Source: Chryseobacterium culicis (GTDB taxonomy: Bacteria > Bacteroidota > Bacteroidia > Flavobacteriales > Weeksellaceae). From it: DNA of 64,000 nucleotides. A model generated the notes under the pieces. It had not been told where the DNA came from and searched no databases. It was given only the letters and a program-made list of their open reading frames with translations. The stretch is taken from NCBI RefSeq assembly GCF_900108365.1, contig NZ_FNWQ01000001.1, positions 124,001-188,000 of the forward strand, read 5' to 3'. The position numbers and the translations under genes are program-made. Below, in pieces: positions 53,543 through 62,571 of the stretch (position 1 is the first letter of the stretch; the number at the start of each line of letters is the position of its first letter).

Positions 53543-53548
53543 CCTTAT

Positions 53549-54178
53549 TTAGTCAATACTGAAAATTACTTTTTCGGTCTGTTCTTTTAATTCTTCCAGA
53601 TTGGTATTATTATAGACGATGCAGTCTGCCATTTTAATTTTATCCCTTTCAGGCATTTGCTTTTCCATAACAGCTTCTACCTCCCGGTACGTTTTATTAT
53701 CCCTGTCCATCACCCTTTTAATTCTGATATTATCCTCAGCGGTTACCAAAAGAGATTTGTAACATTGTCTGTTAAGTTTGAGCTCAAAGAGTAAAGCCGT
53801 TTCTTTGAAAACCAAATATTTGCTTTGCTTGCTTACCCAATTTTCAAAATCAGCTTTTACAGCGGGATGTATAATTTCGTTTAGGTGCTGGAGCAGATCT
53901 TTATCATTAAAAACCTTATCAGCAACAAATTTTCTGTCATACAATCCATTTTCATCATAAGAATCTTCTCCCAGAAGTTCTTTGATTTTTATTTTCAGGT
54001 CTTCACTTTCATTGACGATCGCTTTAGCTCTGTCATCGGAATAATAAACCGGAAAACCGAATTCCTCTATAAAATGAGCTACTGTAGTTTTCCCTGAGCC
54101 TATTCCGCCTGTTAAGCCTATGATCTTGGGTGCTGGTTCCGGTTCCGCCTGCTGCGTTTCTGAATGTAATTCTTCCAT
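53549..54178 (-). CDS. coaE: Dephospho-CoA kinase
   Basis: A 209-residue P-loop kinase that phosphorylates dephospho-CoA, the last step of coenzyme A synthesis. After about 15 non-conserved residues comes the P-loop IGLTGGIGSGKTT; then PVYYSDDRAKAI (CoA-binding region), FIEEFG, HPAVKADF and TALLFE. The acidic N-terminal extension (EELHSETQQAEPEPAPK) is unusual but short. ATG 54178 is preferred over TTG 54184. It begins 9 nt after the MBL-fold gene stop; it is the last gene of a minus-strand cluster. Confidence 0.93.
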   Translation of the reverse strand: MEELHSETQQAEPEPAPKIIGLTGGIGSGKTTVAHFIEEFGFPVYYSDDRAKAIVNESEDLKIKIKELLGEDSYDENGLYDRKFVADKVFNDKDLLQHLNEIIHPAVKADFENWVSKQSKYLVFKETALLFELKLNRQCYKSLLVTAEDNIRIKRVMDRDNKTYREVEAVMEKQMPERDKIKMADCIVYNNTNLEELKEQTEKVIFSID

Positions 54179-54187
54179 GATCAAAAA

Positions 54188-55054
54188 TTAATATCCAAAC
54201 ACATCATTAAAGCTAAACGTCTCATCAAGCCTTACTCCTTTTTCGGTCATTTTAAGACTTGCCAGCTCGTTGTGGGCATCGTGCTCAAAGAACAGTAAAT
54301 ATTCATTGTCTACACACTGCTTCAGAAACTTCCCTTTTTCTTCCATTGTTAAAAGAGGTCTGGTATCATATCCCATCACATATACCGGGTTGATATGCCC
54401 TGCTGTAGGAATAAGGTCAGCTGCAAAAACAACTGTTTTTTCCTGGTATTGAATCACCGGAAGCATCTGTTTTTCGGTATGGCCGTCCACAAAGATAACA
54501 TCCATCTTCAGATCCGGAGCAAAACCATAGTTTCCGGTAGTAGGAAGCGGTAAAAAATTAAGCTGGCCGCTTTCCTGCATTGGCATAATGTTTTCCTTCA
54601 GGAAGCTTGCTTTTTCTCTTGCATTAGGCTCTGTTGCCCACTGCCAGTGATTTTCATTGGTCCAGAAGTTGGCATTTTTGAAGGCTGGTCTGTATCCCGT
54701 TCTGTCGTCATTCCATTCAATAGCGCCCCCACAGTGATCGAAGTGAAGGTGAGTAAGGAATACATCCGTAATATCCTCCTTTATAAAGCCGTATTTTTTG
54801 AGATTTTTATCAAGAGTATCATCTCCCCAAAGAGAATAATGTCCGAAAAATTTATCATCCTGTTTGTTACCGAGACCGCAGTCTACCAGGATCAGTTTTT
54901 TTCCGTCTTCAATAAGCAGGGAACGGGTTCCCAGCTCGATCAGGTTTTTTTCGTCTGCAGGATTCGTTTTTTCCCACAGACTCTTCGGGACGACTCCGAA
55001 CATAGCACCGCCGTCCAGTTTAAATTTTCCACATTGTATTGGATATAACTTCAT
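54188..55054 (-). CDS. MBL-fold metallo-hydrolase
   Basis: A 288-residue metallo-beta-lactamase-fold hydrolase. The dinuclear metal motif THLHFDHCGGA (HxHxDH) is at about residue 111, with the later metal residues in FVDGHTEKQMLP, AADLIPTAGHIN and FFEHDAH. An aspartate in LVDCGLGNK is also typical. Relatives include quorum-quenching lactonases and unknown hydrolases; the substrate is not assignable. It is located between a PaiB-like gene (13 nt upstream) and coaE (9 nt downstream), probably one operon. Confidence 0.88.
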   Translation of the reverse strand: MKLYPIQCGKFKLDGGAMFGVVPKSLWEKTNPADEKNLIELGTRSLLIEDGKKLILVDCGLGNKQDDKFFGHYSLWGDDTLDKNLKKYGFIKEDITDVFLTHLHFDHCGGAIEWNDDRTGYRPAFKNANFWTNENHWQWATEPNAREKASFLKENIMPMQESGQLNFLPLPTTGNYGFAPDLKMDVIFVDGHTEKQMLPVIQYQEKTVVFAADLIPTAGHINPVYVMGYDTRPLLTMEEKGKFLKQCVDNEYLLFFEHDAHNELASLKMTEKGVRLDETFSFNDVFGY

Positions 55055-55067
55055 ATGTATATTTTGA

Positions 55068-55679
55068 TTATTTTTTTATTGCTTTCATTTTCTCCGCAAT
55101 TTTTCTTGCGTTATCATCAGATTGTTCAAGTTGAACAATGATGTTGTTAAAATCATTCTCTTTTCTGTTCTGAGAAAGTTTTTGCTTGATGAATATTTCG
55201 GTCGGAATTATTTTAATCCCACAAGCGCCCTTCATTTCCTTTTCCACAAATTCCTTTCCCATATCTTTCACCATCATCGGACATTGCTGAAAACTTTCAT
55301 ATTTGGAAGTCAATTTGTCTAAATGAACATAGAGCTCATCATGATTCATTAATTCAACCTTTCCGTAAATTTGTACTGCTTCATAATTCCAGGTAGAAAC
55401 ATTCACATGATCATACCAGCTGCTGGATATATAAGTATGGGCTCCTAAAAAGTCACAAAGAACTTCGTCTCCGTTTTTTAAAGTCTTTGCCTGTGGATTT
55501 GCCCGTAAAATATGAGTTTCAATATAAGTATTTCCGGGGTCATCCTCATTAAGCATCATCATAGAATGAGTGGCTCTTATCCTATCCGCAGAAGAGATCA
55601 GTAAAGCAAAAGAATTTTCTTTGATGATCGTTCTCATCACCGTTAAATCTTCACTTTTGTATAATTTGGGAATAAACAT
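55068..55679 (-). CDS. FMN-binding PaiB-like protein
   Basis: A 203-residue flavin-binding split-barrel protein of the PaiB / FMN-binding negative transcriptional regulator family. The N terminus MFIPKLYKSEDLTVMRTII is typical, as are ENSFALLIS, HILRANPQAKTL, CDFLGAHTYISSSWY and the later WNYEAVQIYGKVEL. In Bacillus, PaiB is linked to protease and sporulation control, but most homologues are uncharacterised and may simply be flavoproteins. It is next to ruvB (36 nt) and the MBL-fold gene. Confidence 0.87.
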   Translation of the reverse strand: MFIPKLYKSEDLTVMRTIIKENSFALLISSADRIRATHSMMMLNEDDPGNTYIETHILRANPQAKTLKNGDEVLCDFLGAHTYISSSWYDHVNVSTWNYEAVQIYGKVELMNHDELYVHLDKLTSKYESFQQCPMMVKDMGKEFVEKEMKGACGIKIIPTEIFIKQKLSQNRKENDFNNIIVQLEQSDDNARKIAEKMKAIKK

Positions 55680-55715
55680 ACACTAATAAATTCTCATTAA
55701 CCTTAAAATTTTGAA

Positions 55716-56738
55716 CTAAAAAAGTTCCCCAGGGTTTTTAGGTCTTGTAATATTCAGATGCTTGTAAGCTTTGTCTGTAACTTCTCTTCCTCTGGGAGTT
55801 CTGATGATAAATCCTTCCTGAATTAAAAACGGTTCATAAACTTCTTCCAGTGTTTCCGGATTTTCCGCAATAGACGTAGCCAGAGCAGAAATACCAACCG
55901 GTTTTCCTTTGAAATTTTCTATCATCACGCGCATGATCTTATTATCCATTTCATCCAATCCGAATTCATCTACATTGAGAGAATCCAGCGCATACTTTGT
56001 GATCTTAATCTCAATTTCACCATTTCCTTTGATTTCAGCAAAATCACGGACTCTCCTTAATAATGCGTTCGCAATTCTCGGGGTTCCACGGCTTCTTCTC
56101 GCTATTTCTATCGCTGCATCTTCATAAATCACCACTCCCAACACCCTTGCACTTCTCTGGATAATCATAGACAAAAGCTCAATAGAGTAGTATTCCAGCC
56201 TGCTTTGAATCCCGAACCTCGCAAGCATTGGCTTGGTAAGCATACCGCTTCGTGTAGTGGCTCCCACCAGAGTAAAAGGATTCAGCCCTATCTGTACACT
56301 TCTGGCATTAGGCCCTGTCTCCAGCATAATGTCAATCTTGTAATCTTCCATTGCAGAATACAGATATTCCTCTACCACAGGAGAAAGACGGTGAATTTCA
56401 TCAATGAAAAGAACATCATTTTCTTCCAGATTGGTCAGTAAACCCGCTAAACTCCCGGGTTTGTCCAATACAGGCCCAGAAGTAATCTTACAGTTTACTC
56501 CAAGTTCATTCGCGATAATATTAGCTAAAGTCGTTTTACCTAATCCCGGCGGACCGTGTAACAAAACATGATCTAATGCTCCTCCACGTCTTTTCGCAGC
56601 GGTAACAAAAACCTCAAGGTTCTCCAGCGTCTTTCTCTGTCCCGCAAAATCTTTAAAGCTCTGGGGACGGATCTGTTCTTCCTGCATCAGCTCCTCTCGT
56701 GAGTAGTTTTCCTTATCTGGATGTAAAAAATCTGGCAT
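55716..56738 (-). CDS. ruvB: Holliday junction branch-migration helicase RuvB
   Basis: A 340-residue AAA+ ATPase that drives branch migration with RuvA in recombination and repair. The family N terminus [22 protein letters not shown], Walker [18 protein letters not shown] (about residue 59), Walker [13 protein letters not shown], sensor GATTRSGML and the C-terminal winged helix ([18 protein letters not shown]) are all present. Length is typical. A -7 box (TATCTTTG on the minus strand) lies 20 nt upstream. ruvA and ruvC are not in the window. Confidence 0.96.
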   Translation of the reverse strand: MPDFLHPDKENYSREELMQEEQIRPQSFKDFAGQRKTLENLEVFVTAAKRRGGALDHVLLHGPPGLGKTTLANIIANELGVNCKITSGPVLDKPGSLAGLLTNLEENDVLFIDEIHRLSPVVEEYLYSAMEDYKIDIMLETGPNARSVQIGLNPFTLVGATTRSGMLTKPMLARFGIQSRLEYYSIELLSMIIQRSARVLGVVIYEDAAIEIARRSRGTPRIANALLRRVRDFAEIKGNGEIEIKITKYALDSLNVDEFGLDEMDNKIMRVMIENFKGKPVGISALATSIAENPETLEEVYEPFLIQEGFIIRTPRGREVTDKAYKHLNITRPKNPGELF

Positions 56739-56757
56739 TAATTCATTTCATTTACTT

Positions 56758-56765
56758 CAAAGATA
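56758..56765 (-). promoter_or_regulatory. -7 element of ruvB
   Basis: CAAAGATA on the plus strand reads TATCTTTG on the minus strand, 20 nt before the start codon. Confidence 0.5.
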
Positions 56766-56986
56766 GCAAATTTCGACTAAGGTTTGAAGAGGAGATGGTG
56801 AAAACGTTAAGATTGATACAGAGGTTTCAGCCAATGCTCAAAATGAGAACGGCTAAGATTTAATTAATTGGGATATTTTAAGTATTTTTGAGAGGAGAAA
56901 TTATTCATAAAAATTAATACAATTTTAACTGTTTGGAAAACAGGTACTGATTGACGAATTAATCTGCCTGAAGCTAAACATTGCAC

Positions 56987-56994
56987 TAACTTTG
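56987..56994 (+). promoter_or_regulatory. -7 element abutting the hutI start codon
   Basis: TAACTTTG ends 5 nt before ATG 57000, so the transcript would be leaderless or nearly so. Confidence 0.55.
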
Positions 56995-56999
56995 AATAA

Positions 57000-58223
57000 A
57001 TGAAATTAATAGGACCCTTTAAGCAGGTGGTAACACTTGCTGACTTACCATTAAGAGGAAAACTTTCCGATGAGCAGCTGGAAATTATCGTAGACGGAGG
57101 AATTGTGGTAGATCAGAATACCATTCAGAAAGTTGGACATTTTGAAGCCTTAAAAACAGAAAATCCCAACATAGAAATTGAACAGATTGATGGAGAACAG
57201 ATTGTTCTTCCATCCTTTGTCGATTCACATACCCATATCTGTTTTGGCGGAAACCGTGCCAATGATTTTGCCATGCGTAATGCGGGGAAAACCTATCTTG
57301 AAATTGCAGAAAGCGGCGGTGGAATCTGGAGCTCTGTACAGCATACCAGAAATGCATCAGAAGAAGAATTGCTGAAAACTCTTGTTGAAAGAATCAACTT
57401 TTTGATAGATCTGGGAATTACCACTATTGAAGTGAAAAGCGGCTATGGTCTGGATGCGGAAAACGAGCTTAAAATGCTTAGAATTATAAAAAAGGCTCAG
57501 CATGAAACGACAGCTTCTTTAGTTCCTACCTGCCTTTCAGCACATTTAAAACCAAGAGATTTTGAAGGAAGCAATCCCGAATATCTTGAATATATCATCA
57601 CAGAAATTTTACCCAAAGTAAAAGAAGAAGGATTGGCTGATAGAGTAGATATTTTTATTGAAAAGTCTGCATTCCAGCCTGAAGAAAGTAAAGAATTCCT
57701 TCTGAAAGCAAAAGCATTAGGTTTTGAAATTACCGTACATGCAGATCAGTTTACGCCTGGAAGCTCAAGAATTGCAGTAGAAGTGGGAGCAAAGTCCGCA
57801 GACCATTTGGAAGCAACCATTGACGAAGATATTCAGTTTCTGGCAGAATCTGATACCGTGGCAACGGCTCTTCCGGGAGCAAGTTTAGGATTGGGTGAAA
57901 AGTTTACTCCGGCAAGAAAATTATTAGATGCAGGAGCTATTGTAGCCATCGCAAGTGACTGGAATCCCGGTTCAGCTCCGATGGGGAATTTAATTACCCA
58001 AGCCTCTATTTTAGCCACTTTCCAAAAGCTGACTACCGCCGAAGTGCTTGCAGGAATGACTTTCCGTGCTGCTTATGCCCTTAATCTTGAGGACAGAGGA
58101 CAGTTGAAAGCTGGAAAAAAAGCCGATTTTGTAACTTTCAAAACGAATAATTTTCAGAACATTCTTTATAATCAGGGAAGCCTGAAAGCTGAACATGTTT
58201 ATATTGATGGATATCTAAACTAG
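57000..58223 (+). CDS. hutI: Imidazolonepropionase
   Basis: A 407-residue amidohydrolase. It hydrolyses 4-imidazolone-5-propionate to N-formimidoyl-glutamate, the third step of histidine degradation. The metal site SHTHICFGGNRANDF is at about residue 75-89, then GGGIWSSV, EVKSGYGLD, HADQF, SADHLEA and the metal aspartate in IASDWNPGSAPMGN. Length and motifs match HutI. hutG follows after a small membrane-protein gene; hutH and hutU are not in the window. The -7 box sits 5 nt before the ATG. Confidence 0.95.
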   Translation: MKLIGPFKQVVTLADLPLRGKLSDEQLEIIVDGGIVVDQNTIQKVGHFEALKTENPNIEIEQIDGEQIVLPSFVDSHTHICFGGNRANDFAMRNAGKTYLEIAESGGGIWSSVQHTRNASEEELLKTLVERINFLIDLGITTIEVKSGYGLDAENELKMLRIIKKAQHETTASLVPTCLSAHLKPRDFEGSNPEYLEYIITEILPKVKEEGLADRVDIFIEKSAFQPEESKEFLLKAKALGFEITVHADQFTPGSSRIAVEVGAKSADHLEATIDEDIQFLAESDTVATALPGASLGLGEKFTPARKLLDAGAIVAIASDWNPGSAPMGNLITQASILATFQKLTTAEVLAGMTFRAAYALNLEDRGQLKAGKKADFVTFKTNNFQNILYNQGSLKAEHVYIDGYLN

Positions 58224-58232
58224 AATTTTGCA

Positions 58233-58502
58233 ATGTTAAAATCAATTAAAAATACAGTAATGTATTTTGCACTGCTCTTTACATCTTTAAATGGGATTGT
58301 ATTCATACAATCTCTTTGGAATGATAGGGAATGGATAATGGGGGATAAACAGCTTTTAGGACTATTCTATTCTGGATTTCTATTCATATCCTTTTTATTG
58401 ATAGCATTATTATCTTTTTACTTTTTCATAAGATGCATACATAGTCTTTTTCTAGTTATAAAAAGTGTATTCATTCCATTTATTAGTACTGGTAAGCAAT
58501 GA
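58233..58502 (+). CDS. Small two-helix membrane protein between hutI and hutG
   Basis: An 89-residue protein starting MLKSIKNTVMYF. It has two hydrophobic segments (about residues 8-28 and 44-70) and a short basic C terminus. No family is recognisable. It starts 9 nt after hutI and ends 84 nt before the hutG ATG, so it should be co-transcribed. Codon use is AT-rich like its neighbours. It might be an unrelated insertion into the hut cluster or a small transporter accessory; function unknown. Confidence 0.55.
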   Translation: MLKSIKNTVMYFALLFTSLNGIVFIQSLWNDREWIMGDKQLLGLFYSGFLFISFLLIALLSFYFFIRCIHSLFLVIKSVFIPFISTGKQ

Positions 58503-58586
58503 AAAAAGTTACAGATTAACAATTGAGAAAAATAGTTTAATTTGATCGAACTTTATAGGGACAAACACAAATTACAATTATTAACA

Positions 58587-59507
58587 ATGAGTAATATTTG
58601 GCAAGGCAGATTGGATGGAGAAGAACTTCTCTATCACAGATTATTTCAAAGAGTAAAAGAAGAACATAATTACGACCATATTTCTACAGGAGATTTTGCG
58701 TTGCATGGTTTTGCTGTGGATGAGGGCGTAAGAAGAAATAAAGGGCGCCAGGGAGCAAAAGATGCCCCGGATGTAATCAGGAAAAACATGTCTAATTTTC
58801 CGGTAATTCTTCCTGACTTTTCATTGCTGGACTTTGGAAATGTAACCTGTGAAGACGGCAATCTGGAAAATACTCAGAATAATCTTGCCAAAAATGTCTC
58901 AAAAGTCCTTTTAAAAGGAGGGAAGTCCCTTGTGCTTGGCGGAGGCCATGAAGTGACATATGCTCATTATTTGGGCATAAAAACAGCATTCCCGGAGCAG
59001 AAAATAGGTATTATTAATATTGATGCTCATTTTGATAACCGGCAGCCGGAAAAAGAAGTGGGACCAAGCTCAGGAACCGGATTCTGGCAGATTGCTCAGG
59101 AAGGTCCTATCAATTCCCTGCATATCGGGATTCAGAGAAACTCCAATACGCTGAAGCTTTTTGATACCGCTCATCAGTATGGAATGAAATATATTCTGGC
59201 AGATGAATTATTTTTTGAAAATCTTACCTCCATTTATCAGCGTATTAACGAATTGCTGGAGAGTGTAGATTATGCCTATCTTACCATTTGTATGGACGTC
59301 TTTAATGCGTCAGTGGCTCCCGGAGTTTCGGCTGCCGCATATAATGGTATCTTTGCAGATGCTGCTTTTATGCATTTTTACAGACATATTTTAAAAAACA
59401 AAAAATTGGTGGCGCTGGATGTAGCGGAAGTTAACCCTTCTTTCGATATTCAGGACAGAACCGCAAGACTGGCAGCATGTCTTGTGAATGAATGGCTAAT
59501 GATGTAA
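58587..59507 (+). CDS. hutG: Formimidoylglutamase (arginase family)
   Basis: A 306-residue manganese-dependent ureohydrolase-family enzyme. In this context it is probably HutG, which hydrolyses N-formimidoyl-glutamate to glutamate and formamide. The Mn motifs are GGGHEVTYAHY (about residue 117), INIDAHFDNR (about 150) and TICMDVFNASVAPGVSA (about 240). I chose ATG 58587 (MSNIWQGRLDGEEL) over a TTG-like start at 58542. hutI lies two genes upstream, which supports the histidine-degradation role over arginase or agmatinase. Confidence 0.9.
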   Translation: MSNIWQGRLDGEELLYHRLFQRVKEEHNYDHISTGDFALHGFAVDEGVRRNKGRQGAKDAPDVIRKNMSNFPVILPDFSLLDFGNVTCEDGNLENTQNNLAKNVSKVLLKGGKSLVLGGGHEVTYAHYLGIKTAFPEQKIGIINIDAHFDNRQPEKEVGPSSGTGFWQIAQEGPINSLHIGIQRNSNTLKLFDTAHQYGMKYILADELFFENLTSIYQRINELLESVDYAYLTICMDVFNASVAPGVSAAAYNGIFADAAFMHFYRHILKNKKLVALDVAEVNPSFDIQDRTARLAACLVNEWLMM

Positions 59508-59585
59508 GATAAATGTATATTCTTTCAATAGAGAAAATCATTATTTTATTAACCCTTAAGGAATGGAATTTGCTCATTTCACCGT

Positions 59586-59602
59586 GCTTTTAAAATAAAA
59601 GC
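59586..59602 (+). repeat. Small inverted repeat upstream of the aldehyde dehydrogenase gene
   Basis: GCTTTTA-AAA-TAAAAGC. It could be a weak hutG terminator or a regulatory site; no T tract of note. Confidence 0.3.
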
Positions 59603-59645
59603 GCTCATAAATTCATTAGCTGAATTTAAAACAGAAATTTATATT

Positions 59646-60938
59646 ATGGAACAATTAATTGAAAGCAAGCTTATTAAAGCAGATAAAGCGTTTTCAGTGT
59701 GGAGAAAAGTGCCGTTTGAGGAAAGGCAGAAGTTAATTGCAAAAGCAGCGGAAATTTTAAAGAATAATTCGGAGAAATTTGGAAAAATAATTACAACAGA
59801 AATGAATAAACCCATTTCAGAATCTATTGCTGAAGTGGAAAAGTGTGCTTTAATGATGAATTATTATGCAGACGCTGAAAATACTTTACAACCTGAAAAA
59901 GTAGCATCAGAATTTGCTTATTCGGAAGTGCATTATGCTCCGAAAGGAGTAATATTAGGCGTAATGCCATGGAACTTTCCTTTTTGGCAGGTACTGAGAT
60001 TCGCTGTTCCTGCAATGTTAGCAGGAAATACAATCGTTTTAAAACATGCTTCAATTTGTTTCGGAAGTGGAAATGCCATTGAAGAAGTTCTTCTGGAAGC
60101 AGGTTTTTCTGAAGGTATTTTTCAGAATCTGGAAGTAGGGCACCAGGCCGTAAAAGAAATTCTTGAGCACGATACTGTAAAAGGAGTAAGTCTTACAGGG
60201 AGTGGAAAAGCAGGAGGAGAGGTGGCTTCAATAGCCGGTTTAAACATCAAAAAATCTCTGCTTGAATTAGGCGGAAGTGATGCCTTTATCATTTTTGAAG
60301 ATGCCAACTTTGAAGAAGCTGCAAAAGCAGGAGCAAAATCAAGGCTTCAAAACTGCGGACAAACCTGTACGGCAGCCAAAAGATTTATTATTGACGAAAA
60401 GGTCGAAGATGTATTTTTACCGATATTCATTGATGAATATAAAAAATATACAATTGGAGATCCCTTAGATAAAGGAACCAAATTAGCTGGAATGGCCAGA
60501 CCGGATCTTGCTGATGAATTGGAAGCGCAGTTCAACAGAGCATTGGAAAATGGCGCGGAAATTATCATTCCTTTGGAAAGAGTTTCTGAGAATGAATTTA
60601 AACCCGGTTTAATCAGAGTTCAGGAAGGAAATCCGATTTTAAAAGAAGAACTTTTCGGGCCTTTGGGAATGGTTATGATTGCAAAAAATGATGAAGAAGC
60701 CCTACAGATGGCCAATGATATCCCTTTTGGACTTTCCAATTCTGTATGGACCCAAAATAAAGAACGACAGCTATTCTTTATTGAAAATCTAGAATCAGGA
60801 ACCGTTAATATCAACAGAATGACGAGTTCTGATCCCCGTTTTCCATTTGGAGGATCAAAAGCATCAGGGTACGGAACAGAGTTGTCTCTGTTAGCCTTAA
60901 AAGAATTTGTAACCGCCAAGACGATTGTTGGTAATTAA
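59646..60938 (+). CDS. Succinate-semialdehyde dehydrogenase (NAD(P)+)
   Basis: A 430-residue aldehyde dehydrogenase related to Sad/GabD-type enzymes that oxidise succinate semialdehyde to succinate. PWNFPFWQ (substrate/NAD site), GSGKAGGEV (NAD binding), LLELGGSDAF with the catalytic Glu, and NCGQTCTAAKRF with the nucleophilic Cys (about residue 240) are visible. KEELFGPLGMV and FPFGGSKASGYG complete the pattern. It is about 25 residues shorter at the N terminus than most relatives, lacking the usual TINPxT block, although no in-frame extension exists upstream. It stands alone, with hutG upstream and a terminator downstream. Confidence 0.88.
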   Translation: MEQLIESKLIKADKAFSVWRKVPFEERQKLIAKAAEILKNNSEKFGKIITTEMNKPISESIAEVEKCALMMNYYADAENTLQPEKVASEFAYSEVHYAPKGVILGVMPWNFPFWQVLRFAVPAMLAGNTIVLKHASICFGSGNAIEEVLLEAGFSEGIFQNLEVGHQAVKEILEHDTVKGVSLTGSGKAGGEVASIAGLNIKKSLLELGGSDAFIIFEDANFEEAAKAGAKSRLQNCGQTCTAAKRFIIDEKVEDVFLPIFIDEYKKYTIGDPLDKGTKLAGMARPDLADELEAQFNRALENGAEIIIPLERVSENEFKPGLIRVQEGNPILKEELFGPLGMVMIAKNDEEALQMANDIPFGLSNSVWTQNKERQLFFIENLESGTVNINRMTSSDPRFPFGGSKASGYGTELSLLALKEFVTAKTIVGN

Positions 60939-61050
60939 ATAGGTATAAATGTTATTCAGGCAGCCTGGGGACGCAGAGATTCTTTACTGCTCTCCGCTGT
61001 ATTAAGAATGAAACACAGCCATTTATGAGTTAACAGCATACCTCTATACA

Positions 61051-61090
61051 ATAAAAGACTCCCGGAAATTCATTTCCGGGAGTCTTTTAT
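61051..61090. terminator. Bidirectional terminator between the aldehyde dehydrogenase gene and pyk
   Basis: A long perfect stem ATAAAAGACTCCCGGAAAT (61051-61069) / ATTTCCGGGAGTCTTTTAT (61072-61090), flanked by A/T runs. It lies between converging genes. Confidence 0.85.
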
Positions 61091-61107
61091 ATTTTGACAA
61101 AGTAACT

Positions 61108-61128
61108 TTGCTTATTGCTTATTGCTTA
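61108..61128 (+). repeat. Tandem repeat (TTGCTTA)x3 across the pyk stop codon
   Basis: Three exact 7-bp units. The last TTA of the third unit is the pyk stop codon (TAA on the minus strand). Confidence 0.7.
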
Positions 61129-62571
61129 TACCGTAGTCAATCTCAAGGTATTTGTTTTTCCACCTTCATAGGATGGAGTAGCATTGATGTTGATAACAAA
61201 GTCTCCGGACTCAATATATCCGTAGTTATGCGTTAACATATTTACCTGGATAATTGTTTCGTCCGTAGATTTCTTCATATCATAGTAATAAGCGTGAACA
61301 CCCCAAAGAAGGTTAAGCATTGTAATTACTCTTCTGTTGCCACTGTATACAATGATATGAGAATTTGGTCTGTGTGCTGCAAGCTGGAAAGCGGTATAAC
61401 CCGAATGCGTAAGGGTTACAATAGCAGAAACATTGGTTGTTTTAGCAATTCTTACTGCGGCAAGACAAACTCTGTTGGTAATGAATCTTTCGTCGATACA
61501 GTTATAATCCTTTTCGATAGGTTCATTTTTGTGCTGGTAAAAATGAGTGGTCTCGATGTTCTTTACAATTTTAGCCATGTTTTCAACCACCTGTACCGGA
61601 TATCTGCCTACAGAAGTTTCTCCGGAAAGCATTACCGCATCAGCTCCGTCCAATACAGAGTTGGCAACGTCGTTTACTTCCGCTCTTGTTGGCGTTAAGC
61701 TGTTGATCATGGTTTCCATCATCTGGGTCGCAATAATCACCGGCTTGGAATAAAATCTTGCTTTTTCTACCAGGTTTTTCTGGATAGCAGGAACTTCTTC
61801 CATGGGAACTTCTACTCCAAGGTCTCCACGGGCAACCATTAATCCGTCACATTCAAGAAGGATTTCATCAATATTTTTAACCCCTTCAGGTTTTTCAATT
61901 TTCGCAATAATCGGAGTTTTGAATTTACCGTTTGGATGCGCTTTGATTAGCTCTTTCAAGTCAATAATATCCTGAGCATGGCGTACAAATGATAAGGCAA
62001 TCCAGTCCACTTCCATGTCAAGCATGAAATTAGCATCCTGAACATCCTTCTCCGTCAAAGCAGGAAGAGAAACGTTTGTATTCGGAAGATTAACTCCTTT
62101 TTTAGAACTTAAAGGTCCCCCTTGGATGGTTTTTGCTTTTACAGTATCTTTTTCATTGGTTTCAATAACCTCCAGCATTAGTTTTCCATCATCAATAAGG
62201 ATTCTTTCCCCTACTTTTACGTCTTGTGGAAACTGCTGGTAAGTCATATACACTTTGGTAGAGTCACCCTCCATCTTTTCATTGGTGAAGGTAAGAATGT
62301 CACCAGGATTCAGGTAAGATCCTTCTTTTACAACTCCCACTCTCAGCTTCGGTCCCTGAAGATCTCCCAGAATTCCTACTGAATAACCATACTCGCTGTT
62401 AAGCTCTCTAATTATTTCAATATTTTTTCGAACCAAGTCGTAATCTGCATGTGAAAAATTTATTCTGAAAATATCAACACCCGCTTTCATTAAATCTAAC
62501 ATTACCTCCTTTGATGATGAAGCAGGCCCTAGTGTTGCGATAATTTTTGTCTTCTTTAAATACTTATTCAT
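61126..62571 (-). CDS. pyk: Pyruvate kinase
   Basis: A 481-residue glycolytic enzyme converting phosphoenolpyruvate and ADP to pyruvate and ATP. It starts TKIIATLGPASSSKEV, then DGLMVARGDLGVEVP (phosphate/Mg region), the catalytic lysine region IIAKIEKPEGV, IATQMMETMI and GADAVMLSGETSVGRYPV. The C-terminal domain (about 350-481) carries the allosteric region. Length is normal. Its start overlaps the stop of the IPExxxVDY gene by 8 nt, giving an rnc-IPExxxVDY-pyk operon that is conserved in flavobacteria. Confidence 0.96.
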   Translation of the reverse strand: MNKYLKKTKIIATLGPASSSKEVMLDLMKAGVDIFRINFSHADYDLVRKNIEIIRELNSEYGYSVGILGDLQGPKLRVGVVKEGSYLNPGDILTFTNEKMEGDSTKVYMTYQQFPQDVKVGERILIDDGKLMLEVIETNEKDTVKAKTIQGGPLSSKKGVNLPNTNVSLPALTEKDVQDANFMLDMEVDWIALSFVRHAQDIIDLKELIKAHPNGKFKTPIIAKIEKPEGVKNIDEILLECDGLMVARGDLGVEVPMEEVPAIQKNLVEKARFYSKPVIIATQMMETMINSLTPTRAEVNDVANSVLDGADAVMLSGETSVGRYPVQVVENMAKIVKNIETTHFYQHKNEPIEKDYNCIDERFITNRVCLAAVRIAKTTNVSAIVTLTHSGYTAFQLAAHRPNSHIIVYSGNRRVITMLNLLWGVHAYYYDMKKSTDETIIQVNMLTHNYGYIESGDFVININATPSYEGGKTNTLRLTTV

